A program made the translations under genes and the position numbers. The notes under the pieces are model-generated. The model did not search any database. It was not told the origin of the DNA and saw only the letters and a list, made by a program, of their open reading frames with translations. DNA of 16,644 nucleotides from Microgenomates group bacterium (GTDB lineage Bacteria > Patescibacteriota > Microgenomatia > UBA1400 > PJMF01): positions 1 through 16,644 of the forward strand of contig WRMU01000013.1 of the NCBI GenBank assembly GCA_009776965.1, given 5' to 3'. Below are positions 6,846 to 13,006 of this stretch, one piece after another (positions within the stretch are counted from its first letter, which is position 1; each line of letters starts with the position of its first letter).

Positions 6846-7208
6846 ATGTTTATCACCAAAGTTATTGCTCAAACCAAAGAATGGCGCTCTCTCCAACAAG
6901 AGACTAACTATCCTTGTGTTTCCGGCATTACTGATGACATCGCCACTATTCAGGGCGTCACTTGTCTCATTGCCAATGCTGCCAGCATCGTTTTTACCCT
7001 TGTTGGTTTTGCTGGTTTTCTTATGTTGGTTGTCGGCGGCATTCGCTTTATGCTTTCCGGCGGAACCGCCCAGAGCATCCAACAATCCACAAAAACCGTC
7101 ACTGGCGCCGTCATTGGTCTCGTTCTCGCTCTTTCCTCCTTCCTTATTGTCACCCTCATCTCTCAATTTACTGGCGTCAATTTAGGAACCATTATTTTTG
7201 AGAACTAA
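6846..7208 (+). CDS. Pilin-like membrane protein (T4SS_pilin type), second of two
   Basis: The 120-residue protein has two hydrophobic helices (about 41-65 and 84-108) separated by a loop with LSGGTAQSIQQSTKT. The loop matches the SGGD-K type loop of the upstream paralogue, and the helix lengths agree. The N-terminal region of about 40 residues holds two cysteines (YPCVSG and VTCLIA) that could form a disulfide outside the membrane. It lacks the long cleavable signal of its neighbour. It is related in architecture to VirB2-like subunits; the exact role is unknown. It has its own -10 box and, with no terminator after it, may be co-transcribed with the fusion gene 6 nt downstream. Confidence 0.78.
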   Translation: MFITKVIAQTKEWRSLQQETNYPCVSGITDDIATIQGVTCLIANAASIVFTLVGFAGFLMLVVGGIRFMLSGGTAQSIQQSTKTVTGAVIGLVLALSSFLIVTLISQFTGVNLGTIIFEN

Positions 7209-7214
7209 ACACTT

Positions 7215-10200
7215 ATGTCTGTCTCAGACTTTCTTTCTCTACGCTCCCACCATCCTCATGTCTCTTTCACCAATTTTTCTTCGCAACTCCATAGTTCCGA
7301 CCTAGAGCTCTCCTTCACCTACGATATCGCCAACTTAACCTCCTTCACCCATCGCGTCGTTTTTTCCGACATTGATACCACTGCCTATCAACAATTACAA
7401 AAAACCCACCCCCAATTTATTGATAATCTAATCATCAATATCGGCCTCATCGAACTTTTTTCCTATTGGAAACTCACTTGCTCTCCCCTCATCGACATCC
7501 AAGTGGCCTCCCTTCCTCCCGAGGCCCTCGCTTTCTGGCAGAAGCTCCTGATTAAAGGCATGGGCGAGTACTTTTACGTCAACAACATCACCGACTTCGC
7601 CGTGCCTGATTTTGTTCGCTGGCAAAGCAGCGAAACACTAGACACCCTTTTATGCAGTTCTTGGCGAGCGGAGGGGGACCCCCAAAAAGAATCACCACCA
7701 GTGAAAACAAAACTTTCCTCTATTGATTTTAATCTGACGAAAGCTGTGCCCGAACTTGTCTCAAGCGAGTCTCCCTCGCCTGAGACAAAATCGAGTCAGA
7801 TACAAAATCACCATAGAGGAAAGTTTTGCTCTCCTCCACTTGTCGGCTTTGCCGGCGGCAAAGACAGCCTCCTCTCCGCCCTCCTCCTCAAAAACAACTT
7901 TTCCGCCCTCATCGTCCACCCCGCCTCCCCCTCCGCCCAAAACACCGCCCTCGCCCTCGACCCCGCCCTTCCTCTCCACCACGTCCATCGCCACTTCGAC
8001 CCCCAACTTTTTGAGCTCAATAGGCAGGGTTTCCTCAACGGCCACGTTCCTTTTTCTGCCTCCCTCGCTTTCCTCGCTAATCTTTCCCAAGCTTTGGGCG
8101 GCTACAGCTCTTTTATTGTCAGCAATGAACATTCTGCCTCCGAAGACTCCCTTATTTTTCAAAATCAGCCCATCAACCATCAATATTCCAAATCCCTCGA
8201 GTTCGAGCGCGATTTTAATACCTATGTCCATCAATTCATCTCCCCCCATCTCCACTATTTTTCCCTTTTGCGCCCCTTCCACGAATTAAAAATAGCCCAA
8301 CTTTTCGCTCAACTTTCCCTCCCCGAGCATTTATCGGTTTTTCGCTCCTGCAATATTGGCCAAAAGGAGAATACTTGGTGTCATCACTGTCCCAAATGCC
8401 TTTTCGTTTTTCTCATCCTCTATCCCTTCCTCGATGAAACCACTCTGACCACTCAGATTTTCTCTCGCAACTTATTTGCCGACGACTCTCTCCTTCCTTT
8501 TGCGCGGGAACTCGCTGGCCTAACTGACAGCAAGCCTCTGGAATGTATCGGCACCATTGAAGAAGTTTGCTGCGCCTTTTATTTGAGCATCAATAAATAC
8601 TTATCCCAATCTCGTCCCCTCCCGCCCATGCTTGCCCTCATCAAGGAACAAATCATTGACCCTCAGACCTCTTGGGACGAGCGCGCTCAGGCCATCCTTT
8701 CCTCCTATCAAACCGACAGCCCCCTCCCTTCTTGGGCCACTCGCCTCACTTATCCTTTAGCCAATATGCACCACCTCTCCCATCTCTCCTCCCAGCCCAC
8801 TCTCATTTTAGGCGCTGGCCGCGAGGGCCTCTCTCTCTATCACTTCCTGCGCACTTATTTTCCCCGCCTCCCCCTCACTATCGCCGACCAAAAACCTCTC
8901 TCCAAGTGGGGAGATCAATGGAAGCAGATTTTGCTCGATGACCACGATTTAACCACTATTGATGGCGATAATTACCTTGGAGATTTATCATCATTTCCGG
9001 TCATCTTCCGCTCCCCTGGGATTCCTCTCTCTTTAATTGGAGAGAGATTGGAGAAAGAGATGGGGAACCTTTCCTCTATTGATTTTGCATCTGACGAAAG
9101 CCGTGCCCGAACTGGTATTGTTGAGAGCGGGTGGCGAGCGGAGGGGGACCCCCAAAAAGAATTAGCAGCGACAGCGAATAATTTTTTTGGGGGAGGAGCG
9201 ACGACAGGACCCGCGTCCCATCGGAGCAAAACAAATAGAGGACAACTCTGTCTCACCTCCGCCACCTCCATCTTCCTTCAACTTTTCTCCTCCCAAATTA
9301 TCGGCACCACCGGCACCAAAGGCAAATCCACCACCGCCAGCCTCATCCATCATCTTCTCAAGGAGAGCGGTCTCCCCACCATCCTCGTCGGCAATATCGG
9401 CACCCCCGCCCTCAACCATCTTTCTTCCATCACTCCCGATACTATCATCGTCATGGAGCTTTCCTCCCATCAACTCCAAGACTTGTCCCTTAGCCCCCAT
9501 ATCGCCGTCATCCAAGACATTAATCCCGAGCATCTCGACTACTATCCTGATTTTGCTGCTTATGTCGCCGCCAAGGCTCCCATCACTGCCCACCAATCTC
9601 CCGATGATTACGTTATTTTTAATCCCAATTTCACTCGCCCCTCTCAGCTAGCCGCCTCCTCTCTAGCTCAAAAAGTCCCCCTCTCTCTCGCTGACCTACC
9701 CCCTTCCTCCCTGCGCGGCGAACATAATCTCCAAAACATCGCCGCCGCTGTCACCGTCGCCAAGCTCTTTAGCCTCACCTCCGATCAAATCTCCCGTGCT
9801 TTAACCACCTTCTCTCCCTTAGAACACCGCCTACAATTTATTAAAACAGTCAACGGCGCCGACTTTTATAACGACTCTCTGGCCACCACCCCCGAAGCCA
9901 CTATCGCCGCCATCAAATCCTTTCCCGATCGGCCCCTTATCCTTCTTGCTGGCGGCTATGAGCGCCACCAAGACTATCGCGCCCTCGCCACCACCATCCT
10001 CGAGCATAATGTCCCCGCCGTCATCCTTTTCCCCACTACTGGGGAGAGGCTGAGGGAGGAGATAGAGAACCTTTCCTCTATGACAGGACCCGCGTCCCGT
10101 CAAAGCGTCATAAAAACTCCTCAATTCTTCCCTGCCACCTCCCTGCCCGAAGCCTTCTCTCTCCTCCCCCCCCTCCTCAAAAAATACCCCTCCTCCGTTG

Positions 10201-10292
10201 TCCTTTTAAGCCCCGCCGCCGCCAGCTTCAACCTTTGGCCCGACTACGCCGCTCGGGGCAGGAGTTTTATTTCCGCTGTCAATCAGTTATAA
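7215..10292 (+). CDS. Fusion of MurL-type UDP-MurNAc-L-Ala-L-Glu epimerase and MurD-type ligase
   Basis: The 1025-residue protein has two enzyme parts. Residues 1 to about 440 match MurL, known from Xanthomonas to epimerise the terminal L-Glu of UDP-MurNAc-L-Ala-L-Glu: LIELFSYWKLTCSP, VGFAGGKDSLLSALLL (about 209-224), SNEHSASEDSLIF (about 302-314), NHQYSKSLEFE and RSCN...WCHHCPKCLF (about 376-396). Residues about 530-1025 are a MurD ligase: Rossmann part ILGAGREGLSLYHFL, SPGIPL, P-loop GTTGTKGKSTT (about 695-705), ELSSHQLQDL, GEHNLQNIAAA, LEHRLQFI and NDSLATTPEA. MurD then MurL act in sequence to yield the D-Glu precursor. The protein is lengthened by three in-frame insertions built from repeated palindromic modules (about 149-205, 617-675 and 947-966). 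The NDSLATTPE motif, instead of NDSKATN, suggests an L-Glu-specific MurD2-like ligase. The start is 6 nt after the upstream stop. Confidence 0.88.
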   Translation: MSVSDFLSLRSHHPHVSFTNFSSQLHSSDLELSFTYDIANLTSFTHRVVFSDIDTTAYQQLQKTHPQFIDNLIINIGLIELFSYWKLTCSPLIDIQVASLPPEALAFWQKLLIKGMGEYFYVNNITDFAVPDFVRWQSSETLDTLLCSSWRAEGDPQKESPPVKTKLSSIDFNLTKAVPELVSSESPSPETKSSQIQNHHRGKFCSPPLVGFAGGKDSLLSALLLKNNFSALIVHPASPSAQNTALALDPALPLHHVHRHFDPQLFELNRQGFLNGHVPFSASLAFLANLSQALGGYSSFIVSNEHSASEDSLIFQNQPINHQYSKSLEFERDFNTYVHQFISPHLHYFSLLRPFHELKIAQLFAQLSLPEHLSVFRSCNIGQKENTWCHHCPKCLFVFLILYPFLDETTLTTQIFSRNLFADDSLLPFARELAGLTDSKPLECIGTIEEVCCAFYLSINKYLSQSRPLPPMLALIKEQIIDPQTSWDERAQAILSSYQTDSPLPSWATRLTYPLANMHHLSHLSSQPTLILGAGREGLSLYHFLRTYFPRLPLTIADQKPLSKWGDQWKQILLDDHDLTTIDGDNYLGDLSSFPVIFRSPGIPLSLIGERLEKEMGNLSSIDFASDESRARTGIVESGWRAEGDPQKELAATANNFFGGGATTGPASHRSKTNRGQLCLTSATSIFLQLFSSQIIGTTGTKGKSTTASLIHHLLKESGLPTILVGNIGTPALNHLSSITPDTIIVMELSSHQLQDLSLSPHIAVIQDINPEHLDYYPDFAAYVAAKAPITAHQSPDDYVIFNPNFTRPSQLAASSLAQKVPLSLADLPPSSLRGEHNLQNIAAAVTVAKLFSLTSDQISRALTTFSPLEHRLQFIKTVNGADFYNDSLATTPEATIAAIKSFPDRPLILLAGGYERHQDYRALATTILEHNVPAVILFPTTGERLREEIENLSSMTGPASRQSVIKTPQFFPATSLPEAFSLLPPLLKKYPSSVVLLSPAAASFNLWPDYAARGRSFISAVNQL
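7662..7692 (+). repeat. 31-bp direct repeat, copy 1, inside the MurL part
   Basis: An exact 31-bp match to 9132-9162. It begins TGGCGAGCGGAGG and includes GGGGGACCCCC. Both copies lie in the same reading frame and encode WRAEGDPQKE. It directly precedes the long palindrome at 7708-7828. Confidence 0.92.
7708..7828. repeat. 121-bp nested palindrome in frame inside the MurL part
   Basis: A perfect 16-bp outer inverted repeat (7708-7723 with 7813-7828) encloses GATTTT/AAAATC (7725-7730, 7804-7809), TCTGAC/GTCAGA (7733-7738, 7795-7800) and a central 14-bp stem with one mismatch (7756-7769 with 7775-7788, 5-nt loop). It is translated without a stop as part of an insertion just before the VGFAGGKDS motif. 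Its left half (7713-7756) recurs at 9069-9113. The layout is like palindromic elements that insert in frame in Rickettsia genes. Confidence 0.9.
9069..9113 (+). repeat. Second copy of the palindrome left half, inside the MurD part
   Basis: Matches 7713-7756 nearly base for base, from CTTTCCTCTATTGATTTT to GTGCCCGAACT, with one extra base that shifts the frame. Copy 1 reads LSSIDFNLTKAVPEL and copy 2 reads LSSIDFASDESRART. An imperfect partner of its CTCTATTGATTTT lies at 9228-9240 (11 of 13 bases), so this insertion is also palindromic overall. Confidence 0.88.
9132..9162 (+). repeat. 31-bp direct repeat, copy 2, inside the MurD part
   Basis: Exact copy of 7662-7692, read in the same frame as WRAEGDPQKE. 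Here it lies after, not before, the CTTTCCTCTATTG module, so the order of modules differs between the two insertions. Confidence 0.92.
9149..9193. repeat. Inverted repeat in the second insertion
   Basis: CCCCCAAAAAGA (9149-9160) pairs with TTTTTTTGGGGG-type sequence (9182-9193) over about 12 positions including one G-T pair, with a 21-nt loop. The right arm is missing from the first insertion. Confidence 0.65.
9203..9219 (+). repeat. 17-bp repeat, copy 1 (TGPAS module)
   Basis: GACAGGACCCGCGTCCC recurs exactly at 10082-10098, in the same frame, encoding TGPAS in both places. Inside the MurD insertion. Confidence 0.85.
10062..10111. repeat. Third, short palindromic insertion in the MurD C-terminal part
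   Basis: ATAGAG (10062-10067) pairs with CTCTAT (10076-10081), followed by ATGAC/GTCAT (10080-10084, 10107-10111) around the 17-bp TGPAS repeat (10082-10098). GAACCTTTCCTCTAT (10067-10081) is identical to 9065-9079. It falls between LFPTTGERL and PQFFPATS, adding about 15-20 residues. Confidence 0.75.
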
Positions 10293-10293
10293 T
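10288..10293 (+). promoter_or_regulatory. -10 box before the ABC transporter gene
   Basis: A perfect TATAAT overlaps the stop codon of the fusion gene. The next ATG (10303) is 9 nt downstream, giving a leader of only a few bases. No clear -35 is seen. Confidence 0.45.
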
Positions 10294-10302
10294 AATCCCT
10301 CC

Positions 10303-12069
10303 ATGAAACAACTCCGTCGTTTTTACTCCTTCATTTGGCAGCGCCCTTGGCTTTTTATTAGCTATTTGTTTATTTTTATCATCGCCACTCTCCTCACCAA
10401 CACCAAGGCCTTCTTCATTGGCGCCATCACCAACTTGGTCTCCCAAAACGAACTCGACCAAGTCCTGCCCATTTTAGTTGCTTTTGGAGCAGCCATGATT
10501 GGCTCCAGCCTCCTCATCAATCTCGCCTATTGGCTCGAAAACCGCAATGCTAATTATGTCTCCGTCGCTGTGGTCAAACAAGTTTTAGCCCGAGTCCACA
10601 GCCTCGATTTTGCCTTCCACGCCAACAAATCTTCTGGCAAACTCATCAGCATTTTTTCTCGCGGCGACGATGCCATCTGGACTTTTTATGAAGGTCTCAA
10701 CGACGAACTCCTCTCCATCATCATCTCCTTCACCATCATGCTTTCCTCCTTCGCCCTGCTCGACATCAAATACTTAGGATTAGTGCTGCTTTTTATGATC
10801 CTTACTCTCCTTTTTAGCTATCATATTCTCCGCGCCAATCTCCGCGCCCGTTCGCGCTTTAATGCCGCTGACGACGACCTTTCCGCCGTTAAGGTTGACA
10901 ATCTGGTCAATTTCGACACCGTCAAATATTTTGCCAAAGAAAAGTTTGAGCAGCGCCGTCTCGACAAAGTTTTACAAAATTGGTTCAACATGCTCCAAAA
11001 ATACTTTATCACTTTCCGCGTCTTTGATCTGGTCGTCGACAATCTCTCCAACATCTTTCTCATCGTCATCACCGTGGTGGCCTTTTTTGATCTTCGCGCT
11101 GCCAACATCAACATTGGCAACTTTCTTTTTATTCTCACTTTCCTAATGACCCTTCTTCCTCAAATGCGCTTCGTCATGCATATTGTCCGCAACATTGCCA
11201 AAAAGAGCGAAGATTTGGAAAGATATTTAGGCATTCTCGACGAACCCATCACTGTTCCCGATCCTCCTCACCCTAAGAAAATCACTAACTTCCCCAGCCA
11301 AATTGTCTTTAAGGATGTTGATTTTTTCTATCACTCCGAACATGCTGTCATTCACGATTTTAATCTCACCATCAAGCCCGGCGAAGCCATCGCCTTGGTT
11401 GGTTTTTCTGGCGCTGGCAAAACCACCATCGCCAAGCTTTTGATGCGCATGTATGACGTTAATGCTGGATCCATCACCATCGACGGTGTTGACCTTCGCG
11501 ATATGAAAAAAGATTACTTACGCTCTCTCGTTGGTATTGTTCCTCAGGAGCCCATCATGTTTAATAATACCGTCTTTTATAATATTGCCTATGCTCGTCC
11601 CGAAGCCAGCCGCGAAGAAATAGAGGCCGTCGCCGCCCAAGCCCAAATCACCGATTTTATCAACAACCTCGAAAATGGCTACGATACTATGGTGGGGGAG
11701 CGCGGCATCAAACTTTCTGGCGGTCAGCGCCAGCGTCTCGCCATCGCCCGCGTCCTTCTCCAAAAAACCAATTTAGTCATTTTCGACGAAGCCACCTCCA
11801 GCCTCGATTCCCAGACAGAAAAATATGTCCAAGAAGCTTTTTGGCGCATGGCCAAAAATAAGCAACATCGCGTTTCTTCCATCATCATCGCCCATCGCCT
11901 CTCCACTGTCATGCGCGCCGATCGCATTGTGGTGATGAATGAAGGGAAGATTGTCGAAGTAGGTTCGCATCAGCAGCTCCTCGCCAATTCCTCCTCAACC
12001 TACAAAAAACTCTGGGATCTGCAACAAGACGGTTTCTTAGGAGATGGCGAAGCTTTCCCTCATCCCTAA
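10303..12069 (+). CDS. ABC exporter half-transporter (permease fused to ATPase)
   Basis: The 588-residue protein has an N-terminal transmembrane domain with hydrophobic segments at about 16-32, 50-70, 137-150, 154-172, 245-265 and 271-290. A nucleotide-binding domain follows: Walker A GFSGAGKTT (about 367-375), Q-loop VPQEP, signature LSGGQRQRL (about 470-478), Walker B LVIFDEATSSLD (about 492-503) and H-loop IIAHRLSTV (about 528-536). All catalytic elements are intact, so it should be an active homodimeric exporter or one half of a heterodimer; no second half lies beside it. The type resembles MsbA/ATM1-like exporters of lipids, peptides or drugs; the substrate cannot be told. It is followed tail to tail by dut, the two genes overlapping by 4 bp at their stop codons. 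The -10 box 9 nt before the ATG suggests a nearly leaderless message. Confidence 0.93.
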   Translation: MKQLRRFYSFIWQRPWLFISYLFIFIIATLLTNTKAFFIGAITNLVSQNELDQVLPILVAFGAAMIGSSLLINLAYWLENRNANYVSVAVVKQVLARVHSLDFAFHANKSSGKLISIFSRGDDAIWTFYEGLNDELLSIIISFTIMLSSFALLDIKYLGLVLLFMILTLLFSYHILRANLRARSRFNAADDDLSAVKVDNLVNFDTVKYFAKEKFEQRRLDKVLQNWFNMLQKYFITFRVFDLVVDNLSNIFLIVITVVAFFDLRAANINIGNFLFILTFLMTLLPQMRFVMHIVRNIAKKSEDLERYLGILDEPITVPDPPHPKKITNFPSQIVFKDVDFFYHSEHAVIHDFNLTIKPGEAIALVGFSGAGKTTIAKLLMRMYDVNAGSITIDGVDLRDMKKDYLRSLVGIVPQEPIMFNNTVFYNIAYARPEASREEIEAVAAQAQITDFINNLENGYDTMVGERGIKLSGGQRQRLAIARVLLQKTNLVIFDEATSSLDSQTEKYVQEAFWRMAKNKQHRVSSIIIAHRLSTVMRADRIVVMNEGKIVEVGSHQQLLANSSSTYKKLWDLQQDGFLGDGEAFPHP

Positions 12070-12518
12070 ATACCCGTCGATCCAATTTTTCCTCTCGCGC
12101 TCTGTTCCCCCAGCGTTTCCACTTCTTCAATTTCCGCCACCACCTTTGGGATTAATATCCCCTGTAGCAATCTATTTCCTGCTTTTATTTCCACCTCCTC
12201 GTTGGTGAAATTATGCATTAGCGCCACCAACTCATTTTCGTCAGCACTAAAATCATTATCCACTATCCCCATGCTGTTAATTAACATCAGTCCCAATTTA
12301 TGCAGCGAACTTCGCGGCACCATCATCAGCCAATATTCATCCGGCACTTTCACCGCCCAGCCCAACGGCACATATTTTGTTTCCCGAGCTTTAATCCTCG
12401 TCGTCTCCCTCGCTGCCAAATCAAACCCCACACTCCCCGCCGTTTGTACCTTCGGCAATACCATCCCCTCTCCATGCCTTTTCATCTTTATTTTTCCTCG
12501 CATCGGTTGCTTGTTCAT
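12066..12518 (-). CDS. dut: dUTP diphosphatase (dUTPase)
   Basis: dUTPase hydrolyses dUTP to dUMP and PPi, keeping uracil out of DNA. The 150-residue protein carries the five trimeric dUTPase motifs: AGSVGFDLAA (27-36), PRSSL (68-72), GIVDNDFSADENE (84-96), GNRLLQGIL (114-122) and RGKIGSTGI (142-150). Motif III departs from the usual GxIDxxYxGE by having FSADENE, and motif V is shortened compared with RGxGGFGSTG. The protein ends right after STGI, with no long C-terminal arm. Both changes are at nucleotide-covering positions, so kinetics may differ; dCTP deaminase/dUTPase relatives are an alternative but fit less well. Its ATG lies 8 nt after a minus-strand TACAAT box, with no Shine-Dalgarno. 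Confidence 0.9.
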   Translation of the reverse strand: MNKQPMRGKIKMKRHGEGMVLPKVQTAGSVGFDLAARETTRIKARETKYVPLGWAVKVPDEYWLMMVPRSSLHKLGLMLINSMGIVDNDFSADENELVALMHNFTNEEVEIKAGNRLLQGILIPKVVAEIEEVETLGEQSARGKIGSTGI

Positions 12519-12526
12519 CGTGCCCT

Positions 12527-12536
12527 ATTGTATAAT
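12527..12536. promoter_or_regulatory. Divergent overlapping -10 boxes between dut and the DUF4190-like gene
   Basis: Minus strand: TACAAT (12532 down to 12527) lies 8 nt before the dut ATG, leaderless type. Plus strand: TATAAT (12531-12536) with a possible TTGCTT -35 at 12507-12512 (18-nt spacer) serves the gene at 12567, leaving a leader of about 24 nt with AAGGA. The two boxes overlap by 2 bp, so the promoters should compete. Confidence 0.5.
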
Positions 12537-12566
12537 ACCCCTATTAGAATTAAAAGAAGGATCACT

Positions 12567-12983
12567 ATGCCCCCTAAAGCTAAGCCCGCCGCCAAATCCG
12601 CTCCCTCTAAAAAAACTACCTCCGCCACTAAAACCACTTCCCTCAAATCCACTCCCGCCAAATCCCCCTCCACCCCTTCTCCAGAAGTCATCAAGGATCC
12701 TGCCGTTTGGAAAGGCGCCACCTCCCTTATTCTGGGCATTCTGTCTCTATTATTCTCTCCTCTCTTTTTTATTGCCATTCCCGTTTCCATAGTCGGATTG
12801 GTCCTCGGCGTTTGGGCGCTAAAGAGCCGCGGCAAAGCTCTGGGCATTGCCGGCATCATCACTGCCATTATCGGCCTGCTCATCAGTATCTGCATGTATA
12901 TCGCTCTCGTCCAACTCATCCAACTTAGCCCCACTCTCATCCAAAGCATCCCCTCAGCCACTCCTATTGTCCAACTTCCTTAA
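12567..12983 (+). CDS. Small membrane protein, DUF4190-like, with Lys/Pro/Ser-rich tail
   Basis: The 138-residue protein starts MPPKAKPAAKSAPSKKT; an open frame extends upstream but the ATG at 12567 has AAGGA 5 nt before it and the upstream part lies over dut. Residues 1-45 are a disordered Lys, Thr, Ser and Pro-rich tail. Two hydrophobic segments follow (about 52-80 and 90-116), with SLILGILSLLF, VSIVGLVLGVWALKSRG and GIAGIITAIIGLLISI. The SLILGILS...G..LGI.AL pattern and Gly-rich helix pair are typical of DUF4190 proteins, which are short membrane proteins of unknown function. It probably has its tail in the cytoplasm. It is divergent from dut and 23 nt upstream of the S41 protease gene. 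Confidence 0.8.
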   Translation: MPPKAKPAAKSAPSKKTTSATKTTSLKSTPAKSPSTPSPEVIKDPAVWKGATSLILGILSLLFSPLFFIAIPVSIVGLVLGVWALKSRGKALGIAGIITAIIGLLISICMYIALVQLIQLSPTLIQSIPSATPIVQLP

Positions 12984-12991
12984 AGGTGTGC

Positions 12992-12997
12992 TAAAAT
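12992..12997 (+). promoter_or_regulatory. -10 box before the S41 protease gene
   Basis: TAAAAT preceded by TGTGC lies 9 nt upstream of the ATG at 13007, again predicting an almost leaderless transcript. There is no Shine-Dalgarno. Confidence 0.45.
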
Positions 12998-13006
12998 AAA
13001 CAGTCC

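Noticed and set aside
7761..8282. Minus-strand open frame of about 170 codons opposite the MurL part
   Set aside because: The product is Gly/Glu/Val-rich low-complexity sequence typical of the complement of C-rich coding DNA, and the sense strand encodes recognisable MurL motifs.
7662..9240. Possible CRISPR array from spaced repeats
   Set aside because: Only two or three copies exist, about 1.4 kb apart, within a coding frame and with palindromic modules of unequal order; there is no regular repeat-spacer pattern.
12300..12566. Upstream extension of the DUF4190-like open frame to 12300
   Set aside because: The extension overlaps dut on the other strand, and the ATG at 12567 has a good Shine-Dalgarno and a promoter at 12531-12536.
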